A DNA stretch of 34,444 nucleotides from Protostelium mycophagum (taxonomy: Eukaryota; Evosea; Variosea; Protosteliida; Protosteliaceae). Position 1 is the first letter of the stretch. The number at the start of each line of letters is the position of its first letter. Shown here one piece after another: positions 11,223 to 21,406 of this stretch. Where the stretch lies: NCBI GenBank assembly GCA_002081555.1, contig MZNV01000787.1:1-34444 (forward strand), given 5' to 3'. The position numbers and the translations under genes are program-made. The notes beneath the pieces were generated by a model. It ran no database searches. It was not told where the DNA came from and was given only the letters and a program-made list of their open reading frames with translations.

Positions 11223-12332
11223 TCATTCCTCTTCTGAATAATAGTCTGTGTCCTCATCACCAAACATGGACTGTTTCATCACTGTCTTAAACCATCTACA
11301 ACGGTTAAAATCATTCAAAATGGAAGATTTACCTCTGGTTCGTTCTGATTTGACAGCAGAAAAATATAAAAGCCAATAATTCAGTGTGTTTCAAAGTGGT
11401 CTCCAGGACCTGTTGTAGACGCTCGAGATTTCCCCAGGACTCGTAACCGCTACCTTCGCAGATTTCAGCACATCGATCTGCGAAAAAAACTCACTGGAAT
11501 TTTGTTCTACATTGTCGGGTGCTCCCCAAGTCTTCAAACCGATCATAAAGGGCTCCGTTTTTTCGTCGAATTTTCCGGTCTGAGCGACCTGACTTTTCTC
11601 AGACTTTTCCTCGAAATTTCGAGGAATTTTTCACCTTGAGCGTCACGCGCCGCAGGCAGCTCTGAGCGTTTACTCTGGCAACTGTCCTTGTCTCTTGTAA
11701 ACATTCAATTGAAACGCACCCCTTGTCGTTGTTGTTGCTTCTTTCAAAGGGGTCCACCCTGATTTTTCTCAGAAATTTCGAGGAGATTTCTCGGAAAATC
11801 TCACCGGTCCCGGTTGTTTTTGAAAGCAATAGAAGTCACGATGGTGTTTCCATACATCTACAAACATCAATCACTTTACTTACCGTGAAATCCGCGTCAA
11901 CTTACCGAGATGCTGTCCCCTTGTACGGTCTCGATTTCGCCGAGAAACTCGACTTGTTCGAAAAGTCGGTAGACTTCTTTTTTGAAAGAGGCAAAGTGAT
12001 CAGGGTTCATCATCATGAACGCGTCTGTTCGGACTTTTTTCTTGTCTAAAGCCCAAGAGAGCCAAGATTCTAAATCCGCAGAGACAATATCGCGTAGTTC
12101 AGTCCCCGCGCGGAACCCGGTCACCTGAAAATTCGTTTTGGCGGGAGATTTTTCGAGGAAAATTCACCTCAGATGCGTAAACCCTGTGTTCTTTGCAGTC
12201 TTCCCACGACTCCTCCTTGGCTCTGCCGCCCCTGCGGTCTGACCCGCGGGCGGGAAATTCGGCATCGTTTTCGGACTTTATCAATTTTTTGGCCTCCTCT
12301 TCAGGGGCTCCCGCGAAGCTGAAATTGTTCAT
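11223..12332 (-). CDS. conserved-looking protein of unknown function
   Basis: Seven exons: 12332-12168, 12124-11906, 11857-11805, 11758-11635, 11588-11495, 11477-11333, 11295-11223; 290 residues. I do not recognise a family. The N-terminal 55 residues are charged (MNNFSFAGAPEEEAKKLIKS) and the body looks globular (GFRAGTELRDIVSADLESWL; SCLRRVTLKVAQTGKF). A helical stretch NLERLQQVLETTLKHTELLA follows, and the tail is acidic (DEDTDYYSEEE). Intron 11494-11478 is only 17 nt (GTGAGT...CGCAG); without it the frame is lost before the helical stretch. An alternative donor 45 nt upstream would give a 62-nt intron. Intron 11634-11589 contains a perfect 20-nt palindrome and intron 11332-11296 ends in CGTTGTAG. 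The start lies only 37 nt after the homeobox stop, on the same strand. Confidence 0.7.
11478..11494 (-). other. 17-nt candidate intron
   Basis: Seventeen bases from a consensus GTGAGT donor through a T-run to a CGCAG acceptor. Removing them joins two well-formed coding stretches in phase 1. If real, it is close to the shortest introns known. Confidence 0.5.
11607..11626. repeat. perfect 20-nt palindrome inside an intron
   Basis: TTCCTCGAAATTTCGAGGAA reads the same on both strands and sits inside the 46-nt intron 11634-11589. It is centred on the over-represented word GAAATTTC. In the pre-mRNA it could fold or pair with another transcript copy. Confidence 0.8.
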
Positions 12333-12369
12333 TTTGGCGGATATCGCGTTGACGCCTGAGACACGTTAG

Positions 12370-13407
12370 TTACCGTACAGTTGGCGGTAAGGTGAGGGGT
12401 CTACCTCCGCTTCTGCGCTCGCCTGGGGAAGCGTTTGCGAAATTCATCATGCCAGGGGGGTACTGGTTGTTGAAATTTCCTTGAAACATCGGGGAGCTGT
12501 TATTACGGTGGGGGGCAGGTGAGTTCTCAGGGGAGGGAGAGCGAGTTCCTGGAACAGTTGATCTACAACGAACTTGTGGGTGATGAATAGTCACCTAGAT
12601 TGTTGTGTGTTTGGCCGGGGCTGTTTAGAGGTGAATCAGAAATGTAAGGCGAGTCAGAGGTCTTTCGAGCCTTCGTTCTGCGGTTGTCAAACCACTTTAC
12701 GACCTGCGAAGAGTAAGAGATGATTATATCATAAAAGACTCTTAATCACCTTGCTATAATCGAGACCGGATTGAGCAGCGATGAGTTCTTTGGCTTGTTT
12801 GGAGGGATATTTCTCTGTCATAAAAGCGTTCTCCAAAACTTCCACCTGTATTGATTTTTAATCCTAGATGAACGGCGATCGACGGATCAAACAGACCTGG
12901 TTCTTCTCTAAGTTTTTTCTTGATCTCTTAGCGGTTCCAGGAGATGAAGCAGGAGAGGGCACATTCATTCTGGTCGATTTTTAGCGGAAAACAGATCAAA
13001 GATGTGGTTTAGAAAGAAGGACCTCACCCTCCGTTGTTGTTCATTGGGTAACCACTATTTCCACTCATACTCATAGTATTTTGTCCATAATTCGGGTGGT
13101 TGTTGGTCTGTCCTTGGCCCATCAGAGACATTCCTCCCATTAAAGCCATTCCACCCATTCCATACTGCTGCATTCCGACTACTGGCAAAGAGTTTCCTCC
13201 GCCAGCATGAGGGTGTCCGTGCATGTAATGGTGGGGCATCTGGCCGGTAACCTGCATCATTTGTTGTGCTGAGAGTCCTTGAAGACCGCCGGGAGGACCA
13301 TTCATAGGGTTATTAGAGGTAGATAGGGTGGTTGACGCGATCGTCCGAGGAAATTGAGGACTGTTATTCAACATCCGACCACCATGCATTGCAGCATAGT
13401 TATCCAT
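12370..13407 (-). CDS. homeobox transcription factor with Asp50 homeodomain
   Basis: Five exons: 13407-13028, 12969-12897, 12845-12750, 12703-12595, 12548-12370; 278 residues. The N-terminal 126 residues are a low-complexity Met/Gly/Asn/Gln-rich region, typical of activation domains. The homeodomain is residues about 140-199: basic arm KRSRKN, helix 1 QVEVLENAF, helix 2 SKQAKELIAA, and recognition helix VVKWFDNRRTKARK. Trp48, Phe49, Asn51 and Arg53 are present, but residue 50 (protein residue 189), which sets base preference, is Asp rather than the usual Gln, Lys, Ser or Ile. Two introns interrupt the homeodomain. The C-terminus is Ser/Pro/Asn-rich. The intron 12594-12549 contains CGTTGTAG internally. 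It should act in the nucleus as a sequence-specific regulator; targets are unknown. Confidence 0.9.
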
Positions 13408-13797
13408 GGCGAGCTCTTTCGTCGTGGGCCTCCCCGCGATGTCTGTCTGCCAACGGCAACTGCGTTTGATCTACACCGGGCATTTCCTGCTCCGGCAGAG
13501 AGATATTCTCTATAAATACCCCTTCTATCGTGTGCTCCTGCTATGAGTTGCCATCTATGCTTCAGTTCACTTCCTTTAGATCCATAACCATCCGATACTC
13601 CCTCCTCTTCCGCCTGGCCGTGTGCGGAAGTGCTCGCCTTTCGAAGAAAAGGATCCTCTGGTGTGTTCCCCTTTGGAGAAGAAATGTAGAAGAGTGTCCA
13701 TGGATGTCTAAAGCCAATTACTGTGGAGACCTCTCGAATTCGAGAGCTCCAATTTTAGTGCTGTTGTCGTCTTCTGAGATCATTTAGAAACGTCATC
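13408..13797. promoter_or_regulatory. divergent promoter region
   Basis: This 390-nt stretch separates the minus-strand homeobox gene from a plus-strand gene. It has a TATA-like CTATAAATA near 13509-13517, a CCAAT near 13714, and a perfect 16-nt palindrome CTCTCGAATTCGAGAG at 13731-13746. A frame at 13530-13787 is open but is rich in Cys, Ser and Arg and has no recognisable protein character. Confidence 0.4.
13731..13746. repeat. perfect 16-nt palindrome upstream of a gene
   Basis: CTCTCGAATTCGAGAG lies 51 nt before the start of the plus-strand gene at 13798. Its position suggests a binding site for a dimeric protein; no assignment is possible. Confidence 0.6.
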
Positions 13798-14285
13798 ATG
13801 ACACATCAACCTATTTCTAAGAGAAAGCTTGAGTGTGTGAAGGTGGAGCCTGATATTTTCATAGAACATGAAACATTAGAGGCAGTTATGAAGGCGTCTG
13901 CAGGGGCGAAGCAGAGCTCTGAGCTAAACTCAATCGTCGTTTCTAAAGCTGTCAAAAAAGGTCAGATGCCTCTGAGAGGCAGATGATTAGGGAAGATCAT
14001 CTTCCCTAATCTCTGCAGAATTGGAGCTGTTAAACATGATCATGGACATCACCACGACAGTAGCTCACAAGTTGGCAGAAATAGTCCTTTCCATCACCCC
14101 AAAATATGTATGTAGTACGGGATTAAGACCTATATGATTGAATAACGATATTCTAGGTGAAGGTCCCCGGCTCTTCGATGGGGAGACATGGAGATGATCT
14201 CACAGAAGACGAGATATTCCTCGAGCTTCTTCTTCATGAGCGGGCCATCAGAGAGAGGCAAAGAGAAGAAAGGTCCAAGAAATGA
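13798..14285 (+). CDS. small basic protein of unknown function
   Basis: Three exons: 13798-13960, 14019-14107, 14157-14285; 126 residues. Nothing recognisable. The N-terminus is basic (MTHQPISKRKLECVKVEPD), the middle is helical (LELLNMIMDITTTVAHKLAE) and the end is a charged helix (LLLHERAIRERQREERSKK). A small coiled-coil or DNA-associated protein is possible but unproven. The first intron is unusual: most of it can fold into two hairpins, including a 13-bp inverted repeat with a 1-nt centre. The stop lies 24 nt from the stop of the convergent RhoGAP gene, so the two transcripts almost certainly overlap at their 3' ends. Confidence 0.65.
13968..14011 (+). repeat. double-hairpin intron
   Basis: Within the 58-nt intron 13961-14018, GCCTC-TGA-GAGGC (13968-13980) is followed by a 27-nt inverted repeat (13985-14011) whose 13-nt arms begin GATTAGGGAAGAT and are separated by a single C. 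Together they fill most of the intron and would bring the splice sites close together. Confidence 0.8.
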
Positions 14286-14309
14286 CTACGAGCTGTATAG
14301 ACGTTAATA

Positions 14310-17049
14310 TTACATTTTATTCTTGCCGAGGTCATGCAGGAACTGCAGGTCCTCTAAGAATTCATTTGTTCGCTGCACTGTTAGTTCTCTCTGTCTATTC
14401 TCCTCTCTTAATTTCATTTCTGCTGCGTCCAAACTCGCCTCTAACTTTTCGGAGTTTTTCACTGTGAATTTCAGTACGATTTGGAAACTAAAAAATCCAG
14501 CGCAGCACCGCGGCAAATGGATGGCGCAGAGCGCAGTCATGATCAGATGATCACACCCATCTGAAGACAAACTCACCTTTGACCGTTTTTCTGAGTTCTG
14601 ATGGGTCATGCAGCGTCCTCTTTAAATTTTCAACTTCCTCGAGCATCTCATTCTTTGACCCTTCCCGACCAAATTCCTTGCTACACGCCTCGAGCTTCTC
14701 CACCAACGCGGCTGTGATGACGTCATCAAACTATTCACCGAAATTTCGATGAAAACTCACCGACTCTGGCCAACATCTGGCCTCTGGGGTCGGCCTCTGC
14801 GATTCGTTGTAGACATCTTCTTTTCATCTCTAATATTCTATTCTCGGCTTCATTTTTTTCGCTCTCCATTTGGTCGATTTCTGCCTGCAGCGACGACCTC
14901 GCGGCCTCTAATTCTGCCACTTGTGCCGTTTCTGAGAAGCCTCAAAAGATATTCCAAATAAATGTTTAGAATTTTGAGCGAATAATGTTGTCCTGAACAG
15001 CGTAACATCGCGAAGAATTACACGGCGTTGTGTTGTCGTTCTTTTGGTGAAGAATCGTCAAAACCTCCGTGGAGAATCACCTTGTTCCAATTTCTTCTTG
15101 GCTCTGGACATATCCTCCATGAATTTGGCTTTTCTCGTCTTGGTCTCCACTTTGACGTAACTTCCTGGGAAATTTCCGACCCTCCCGTCGATCTCCCCCG
15201 ACCACCACCCGTTCTCCCCTTGTAATATGATCTTCACTTGGTCTCCGACCTACAACGTTGTAGAAGGACACCATATTTCTGCGAAATTTCTTACCTTGAG
15301 GGATAATTGATTCTCGTTCTCAGCGACATAATCATATTGTACAATGGCTATTTCTTCACCCAAATCCTTGTTCTGAAAATAAATATCAGATTTATTCTTG
15401 CATCTACAACGAGCCATACCTCAAAAATTTCTTGGAAGTCCTGGATGAGAGTCCCCACAATCGCATTTATTTGTGCCGTATCTTCGACCATCGTCCTCAT
15501 GTCTTTGTCTGCCGTCGACTGTAATGATCATGTTAGGGGTTGTCGACATGTCGACAATGTACATACCAGAAGATTTGGCGCGAAAACTGTGGCCAAGTTG
15601 GGAATACCCATTTTGTTCACTGCAGAATGCTTACAAACCTCGATCAAAAATACAAGCAGATACTGCGAAATAATCAGAGAATTATCACAGAATTTTAACA
15701 GAATGATCCGAAGAGTTTTCCGGGAAAATAAATCGTCTGGTTGTAGACTCACTTTTAACAAATTGAAATTATTTTTGGGAAGGCTCTCTACTAAACCTCT
15801 AAACAATCGGACTCGGACACTCCTGTTCGGTGCCGCTGAAATGTCTCAGAAAATTGGCCGTCTACAACGGTCAATACTCACACTGGGCACTGATAAAGTT
15901 GGGATATAGAGGATAAGTTAAGAGGGGCTCCGGCAGCATTCGGAAATATAATTTCATCAATCCGGCGACGTTGTGTGGACTGCTGTCTTTATCAAGCAAC
16001 ACTTGCTCTCCTATTGATTTTAATTTTCTCATCTACAACGATATTTACAACGAAAATTCAATGAAAATTCACGTAATTGTATATTTTTGATGGTTTTCTG
16101 GACAGAAAGAAATATCGGAGAAAATTCTGACCTGCGTCGAAGGCTGCCCGGTATTGATCAATTTGGACTTGAGACCCTGAGAGTCTGAAAATACCCTCTA
16201 CTTGTAGCGCTGATGACGTCATTATGGTTCACAGCGTGAATCATCCCGTTACTTACCGTGAGATGTGACGTATTCAATACACGCTTTCACAACCATGGGG
16301 ATCTCGTACCTAAACGTGTCAATCCAAATCCATTGGAATTTCCCGGAAATTTCACAGAAATCTCGAGAGCTCACTTTCCAACGGCTTTGTCGAGGGGGGC
16401 GCCAAAGACGGCGCCTGACTTGTTTGCGTCCCCTTCGTTTAAATAATTCTTCAGCGCAGAGAGCCAACCTCTATAATCACTCTCGTGCTCGAATCTACAT
16501 TCCAATAATTTTATCTCCGTGCTGTTCACCTCGTTCGCTTTGCTTTTGATATTCTGTGATGACGTCATCACATGTCACAGACGCCATTATGACATGTTTA
16601 TGATATCGATGTACAGAACTCATGATGTCTTAAGAAGAGCATACCGGTGACGTGGCGGCTTTTTTTGTCTCTGCTTTGTGTTGTAGTCCGAAGGAGTGGG
16701 GGGTCATGTCCCTCATCGGATCCCTCTTCATTTTCTGTACAATTTAATTTTGACCATCTACAACGATGTATACCTCTGTAGGGGACGTGGAAATATCGTT
16801 GAAGGCTTCATCAAAATTCATGTTTTCTCTTAAAACATAGTCACTCAGTTTTATCTGGTTGTAGACCTTCTTCTCCTTCGTATTTTCAGCGAAATTTCAA
16901 AGACACTTCGTTTCAAATGATTGAGACGACTCGTTGTAGACATGGATCGGAAATACATTTACCCCGGCTTTTCTGAGCTTCAAGTTTCCATCACTGGTGA
17001 GAGAGGCATTTAGAGGTTTATATTTGCCTTTGGGCGCTCTGGTCGTCAT
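14310..17049 (-). CDS. RhoGAP-SH3 coiled-coil protein
   Basis: Fifteen exons: 17049-16963, 16854-16774, 16734-16645, 16553-16375, 16309-16257, 16200-16132, 16010-15882, 15835-15753, 15662-15567, 15518-15420, 15372-15295, 15249-15081, 14931-14761, 14711-14577, 14461-14310; 556 residues. Residues about 97-124 (FEHESDYRGWLSALKNYL) resemble the last helix of a PH domain. The RhoGAP domain is about 138-300, with the catalytic arginine finger GVEGIFRLSG (Arg about 169), the helix NVAGLMKLYFRMLPEPLL, and NKMGIPNLATVFAPNLL. The SH3 domain is about 331-384: AIVQYDYVAENENQLSL, NGWWSGEIDGRVGNFPGSYV. Residues 385-556 are coiled coil. It should switch off a Rho/Rac GTPase at membranes or the actin cortex. 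At least seven introns carry CGTTGTAG-family copies, and three hold perfect palindromes. The 108-nt first intron could hide a small exon. Confidence 0.9.
15250..15263. repeat. CTACAACGTTGTAG palindrome at a 3' splice site
   Basis: Two inverted copies of the window's recurrent octamer overlap to give a perfect 14-nt palindrome. On the sense (minus) strand it ends exactly at the acceptor before exon 12 of the RhoGAP gene. This is the clearest single instance of the motif family. Confidence 0.85.
15540..15557. repeat. perfect 18-nt palindrome inside an intron
   Basis: TTGTCGACATGTCGACAA lies within intron 15566-15519 of the RhoGAP gene, close to its 5' splice site. Confidence 0.8.
16556..16571. 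repeat. perfect 16-nt palindrome with a CRE-like core in an intron
   Basis: GTGATGACGTCATCAC lies just before the acceptor of intron 16644-16554 of the RhoGAP gene. Its core TGACGTCA recurs at five other places in the window. Confidence 0.8.
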
Positions 17050-17293
17050 GCTTCCAGACTTTATAATCTCGTCTCTCTTCTCGCGTCTAACTCTTCCTCT
17101 CTATTCTATTCAGAAATGTTGATTTACAGTTCTATAATCTTCTGAAATAAATTTGGTTGTCATTTTCCCGCCATAAAATGTGGTTTTCCCGCCAAGATAT
17201 TCTGGTGTACAAGCAGAGCCAGGTAATTATTTTAATGTTTGTGTGGTTGATCGATTGATCGGTGCAACGCAGTGCCAAGCAAAAGAAATAAAG

Positions 17294-18181
17294 TCAGAGC
17301 CTCAAATGAATGTGATGGAATGTGAAACATCTCGTATTCTCATGGACTACACATACCTCATCATCGTCGTCTTCTGGCTCTGCTTCTGTCGCTAGTTCAG
17401 CGGCACGATCGTCTTCTTCATCGAATAAGAAGAATATTCTGTCTACAGGCAGGTTCTGTGCTCTGACCGAGCTCTCTAGATTGAGTGTTCCTGATCATTT
17501 CAATCATGGTGGATTTAATGTGTTTTGAAATTTCACCCGAGTGTTTTGTGCAGAGCTGAAGATGATCTGCTGACTGAATGGACAATTTCTCGAGTAAAGT
17601 CGGAATTATAACTGATAGTGGCTGGTCAATGCTGATTAATACTCGACATTGTCTTTTCTTGTATTGTATTCTGATCGTTTGGTATAATCTTCTGCATTCC
17701 GCCATCTATTATTTATTGTTACAATAAATAGAGAGACTGTGGAAAATAAGTGAGCCAAGAGTCTCACCTTGCCGGGAGGGACAAGAGGAACTTTTGCCTC
17801 AAGAGCTGGCCATAAACATCGTGCTGCTGATTCAGGTATCATGAGCACTGTCGGATTGTATTGTGAATATGCAGGGGTGGCTAGCGGTGGTAATTCGGAC
17901 AGTACTTGCCCAACAGTAGAAGAATCAGAGACCTGATCAAAGTTTGAGAATAACAGACTGAATTCGTCGCGTGCTAAAGCGTTCGATTGTGATTATAAAT
18001 ATTAAAGAAATGCAGCGTCATACGTACCATGATCATCTTTGTGCGCTGAGAGGCCCCAGGCAGGCATTTTATTTTCAGCCCAGTCTTCCCAGCCATCTTT
18101 AGTGCAACCGATGGCTTCCGATTTCGATGAAGATGGTGTGCCAAACAATTGGATGATTTGCTGTTTCATTGCGACACCCAT
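17294..18181 (-). CDS. protein with ubiquitin-like region and acidic tail
   Basis: Four exons: 18181-18028, 17973-17768, 17705-17537, 17490-17294; 241 residues. The N-terminal 120 residues are unrecognised (KDGWEDWAENKMPAW; LMIPESAARCLWPALEAKVP). The following part (QCRVLISIDQPLSVIIPTLL, EKLSIQSADHLQLCTKHS, LNLESSVRAQNLPVDRIFFL) has the spacing of a ubiquitin-like fold such as the N-terminal region of TUG/ASPSCR1 or a Ras-binding domain; this is inference from pattern alone. An acidic run EAEPEDDDDE follows. The end is uncertain: a consensus donor GTATGT sits right after DDDDE at 17356, so the real last exon may lie elsewhere or the frame may read through to the TGA at 17294. It is divergently arranged with the next gene, the starts being 86 nt apart. 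Confidence 0.6.
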
Positions 18182-18267
18182 TGTCCCCGCGCACACCGAA
18201 AGAAATATAAAAAAACAACGAACATCGCTTCCTGGAATTGAACATACATCGCGCTGGAACCACAGAT

Positions 18268-19465
18268 ATGAGCTCGTCTCCTGACTTTACCAAAGATCAG
18301 TACCAGTCGCAAGAATCATCTCATGTATCAAATGATTCTCAAAAAATGTCAAGCCAGGACGACATGAGCAGTTCAGAAGACAACACTAAAACGGACGCAT
18401 ATTTTAGAAAGATAGAGGTGACTTCACTTCTCAATTCTCGAGAATTAATCAAATCTTAATTGTCTTCTTCAGATGATCAAAGAGCGTGTATGGGGTGTGC
18501 GAAAATGCAGAATAATTGAAATGTCCTCACAAGAAGGTGATTCTCTCCAGCTGATTGAACTTTTAAATTTGACACTTTGCAGAGATCATAACAGCGGTCC
18601 TTCCATCTCATGTAAGCCTGACAACTCCATTTAAGTGTGCATTCAAACATAATTATAGATCGACGCACCCAGCACACAAGCTTGTGAAGCTCTTTCTGAT
18701 CAAGATTTTGATGATCAGCCCATCTTTGTTTTTAAGAAAATAGAATCACAAGAGAACCCAGATATCCTCCCATCCACACAAGAGGATACCACAAAACAAC
18801 AAGAAGGAACAGAAGATTTGGAGGCTGTACATGATGATCTCAACACATCAACAGAAGACATATTGGGCCCTTTGTCATTAGATTCCGACCTTGGCTTGTG
18901 TTCAGATGAAGAAGAGGGACCTCCCAGCTCCCAACTGCCAGACAAACAGGACCAAGCCATTGAGCCAGAGGAACAAATAATTGGACCAGAGGACCAAACG
19001 ATTGAACCGGAGGCCCAATTGAATGGGTCAAAAGAGCAAGAGGGGGCCGAAGAACCACAACAGAATGAAGAGATGATCTCAGATGCAACACACAAAAGGT
19101 AAGGAATGAGAGTCTCATTTATGTTGATGTCATTCAGTGATGAACCAAGCAAAGAGATCTCGGCTGAAATCAAAACAAAGAAGGTCACGAAAAGCAAGAG
19201 GAGACGACGGAGAAGAAGAAAGACCACAGGCGCACCAAAACAACCCTCACCCTCTATAACAAACGAAATTCCAGAGAAATCTCAAGAGAATTCAGAGAGA
19301 GTTCAAGAAATTTCGGAGAAAACTCAAGAGAATTCAGAGACTTTGCAGAAATCTCAGAACGGTTTGGGGTGGGAGGAGGGGTTAACAAAATTGCGGGAAT
19401 TCAAGAAGAAGAGGGGTCATTGGGTGGTATCCGAGTCTGAAGATAATGTGACGAATTTCACATGA
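18268..19465 (+). CDS. disordered, probably nuclear protein with charged repeats
   Basis: Five exons: 18268-18417, 18473-18536, 18583-18611, 18659-19098, 19138-19465; 336 residues. The sequence is Ser/Glu/Gln-rich with short tandem repeats: three copies of a roughly 10-residue unit (EPEEQIIGP, PEDQTIEP, EAQLNG), a basic block KSKRRRRRRRKT that should act as a nuclear localisation signal, and a second repeat EKSQENSERVQEISEKTQENSE. The C-terminus WEEGLTKLREFKKKRGHW weakly resembles the helicase-associated domain pattern, but only one unit is present. Exon 3 is 29 nt. Intron 18418-18472 contains the perfect palindrome AATTCTCGAGAATT. An 8-bp stem with a 2-nt loop (19453-19470) overlaps the stop codon. 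Confidence 0.7.
18433..18446. repeat. perfect 14-nt palindrome inside an intron
   Basis: AATTCTCGAGAATT lies in the middle of intron 18418-18472. Confidence 0.7.
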
Positions 19466-19695
19466 AATTCCCATTGTTGTAGATGTTGATTTATGTACAG
19501 GAGTTGTACAATTGGTACCAAGAACAAAAGTCACTTTTCAAGCAGAGAAAAATCACCAAGAGTCAGTCTGCACAGTTGATGTGCATCTGTTTTGCCTTCG
19601 CAAAATAAAGAGGTCTAACCACCACCTGACCGTTGTAATCCCCGTTGTCGCAACCAATTCTTTTGGGAACTTACATTCATTCGAATCTGATCAAG

Positions 19696-21406
19696 ATGCT
19701 CGCAAAGACAAACCTCCTCCGCTCTTCTTTCTCTGCCAAGTTCGCACCAAAGATCAACAGAAACTTTGCTGAGGTCAAGCAGAACGGAAGACTCGCAGGA
19801 AAGGTATGAAACTTTGTGAAAGAGGACACAAGGAACCGAAAGAGGGACCCTTCTGATCTCGACACTCTTCCATCTGATATTATTAATGAAATTTATCAGG
19901 TCGCTCTGATCACTGGTGCCTCCAGCGGTATTGGAAAGGAGACCAGTCTTCTATTTGCCAGAGAAGGTGATGAGATATAACAAATCGAAAATCTGATCAT
20001 TCCAGGCGCCAAGCTCGTCCTCGTCGATATCGATGACAAGCGTGGAAATGAAGTATGTTTCATAATTTGGATGACTCCAACTGACTCCGCAGGTCACACA
20101 AGCCGTTAAGGATTTGGGTGCCTCTGCTATCTATGTCCATGCTGATGTCTCCAAGTTGAAGGACAGTGAGAACATGGTTGCCATCGCCGAGAAGGAGTAC
20201 GGAAAATGTAAGACATTTCACACATAAGAATACCACTGATCGTGTCAGTGAACATTGTCTTCAACAATGCCGGTATCTCCCATGCTGATGATGACAATGC
20301 CGTCACCACCACCGAAGATGTGAGTGTACAAGATCTCATGCCTCGTTGTAGTCTGTCACAATCTGGATGAATTTTCTGAAAAGTTTCACAGGTCTGGGAC
20401 ATGACCATGAACATCAATGTGAAGGGTGTCTTTGCGGGTTGCAAATACGCCATCCCCGCTTTGAAGTGAGGAGATTTCACCGAAATTTCGCAGAAATTCG
20501 ATTTTGATTTCTGATGATCGACAGGCGCGCTGGAGGAGGAAGCATCATCAACACCGCCAGTTTTGTTGCTATTCTTGGCGCGGCCACACCCCAGAGTATG
20601 TCCCTCCTTCTCGAATCATATTCCAAATCTTTTGAATTTTGAAATTCTTCAATGGCGCGAAACTCTGGCAAGAGTTATATTTTGTTTGCATTTATTTGGT
20701 TTTGTTCAAACTACAATTCAATATCTGCATAGTATATTGCATAAAAGAACCAAATAACTGAGGCATTGTAGTTGCCTACACTGCCAGCAAGGGTGCTGTC
20801 CTCTGTAAGTGCCTCATCATTCGACTTTGGTGCATCTTCTGACATGATCAGCCATGACAAGAGAGTTGGCTGTCATTCACGCCAGAGAAAACATCCGAGT
20901 CAACGCTCTGTGCCCCGGCCCCCTCCGTACCGAGTTATTGGTGAAATTTCCTCGAGTTTTCATCTGACAATCAGTTGTTATATACTTTCTTTTCGTGTTT
21001 TATGCTTTCACGTTAACAACCGCATTCTTAACGCAACCTCCTGCGTTGTCTTCACTAAAAATAGCACAAAGATAGGCTTAAATTGATCGTTGTAGATGAA
21101 ATACCTGAACACAGATGAGAAGAAGAACAGAAGACTCGTACACGTTCCCATGGGAAGATTCGGTGAGGCCACCGAGATCGCCAACGGTGTTCTATTTTTA
21201 GCTTCTGATGAGGTGAGATTTCAGATCACTTTCCTCGTTCTCGAGAACGTAGACAGTTTTGTACAGATAAAACTGACGATGTATAGTCTTCTTTTGTGAC
21301 TGGATCCACCTTCCTTGTTGACGGAGGTATTCTTCATCATATATTTATTTTTATATAAAACCTCATGATCACAGGTATCACTGCCGCTTACGTAACACCC
21401 CTGTAA
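19696..21406 (+). CDS. short-chain dehydrogenase/reductase with mitochondrial-type leader
   Basis: Twelve exons: 19696-19803, 19900-19966, 20006-20052, 20093-20207, 20249-20319, 20392-20465, 20525-20595, 20772-20804, 20852-20940, 21096-21212, 21287-21326, 21375-21406; 287 residues. The first 36 residues (MLAKTNLLRSSFSAKFAPKI...) are basic, hydroxylated and free of acids until later, like a mitochondrial targeting peptide. The classical SDR motifs follow: TGASSGIG (cofactor), NNAG, catalytic Ser in NTASFVA (about 173), YTASK (Tyr about 187, Lys about 191), RVNALCPGPLRT and the C-terminal VTGSTFLVDGGI. An acidic residue in LVLVDIDD suggests NAD rather than NADP. The substrate cannot be told from sequence. 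Intron 20941-21095 ends in CGTTGTAG. AATAAAG follows the stop. Confidence 0.93.
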
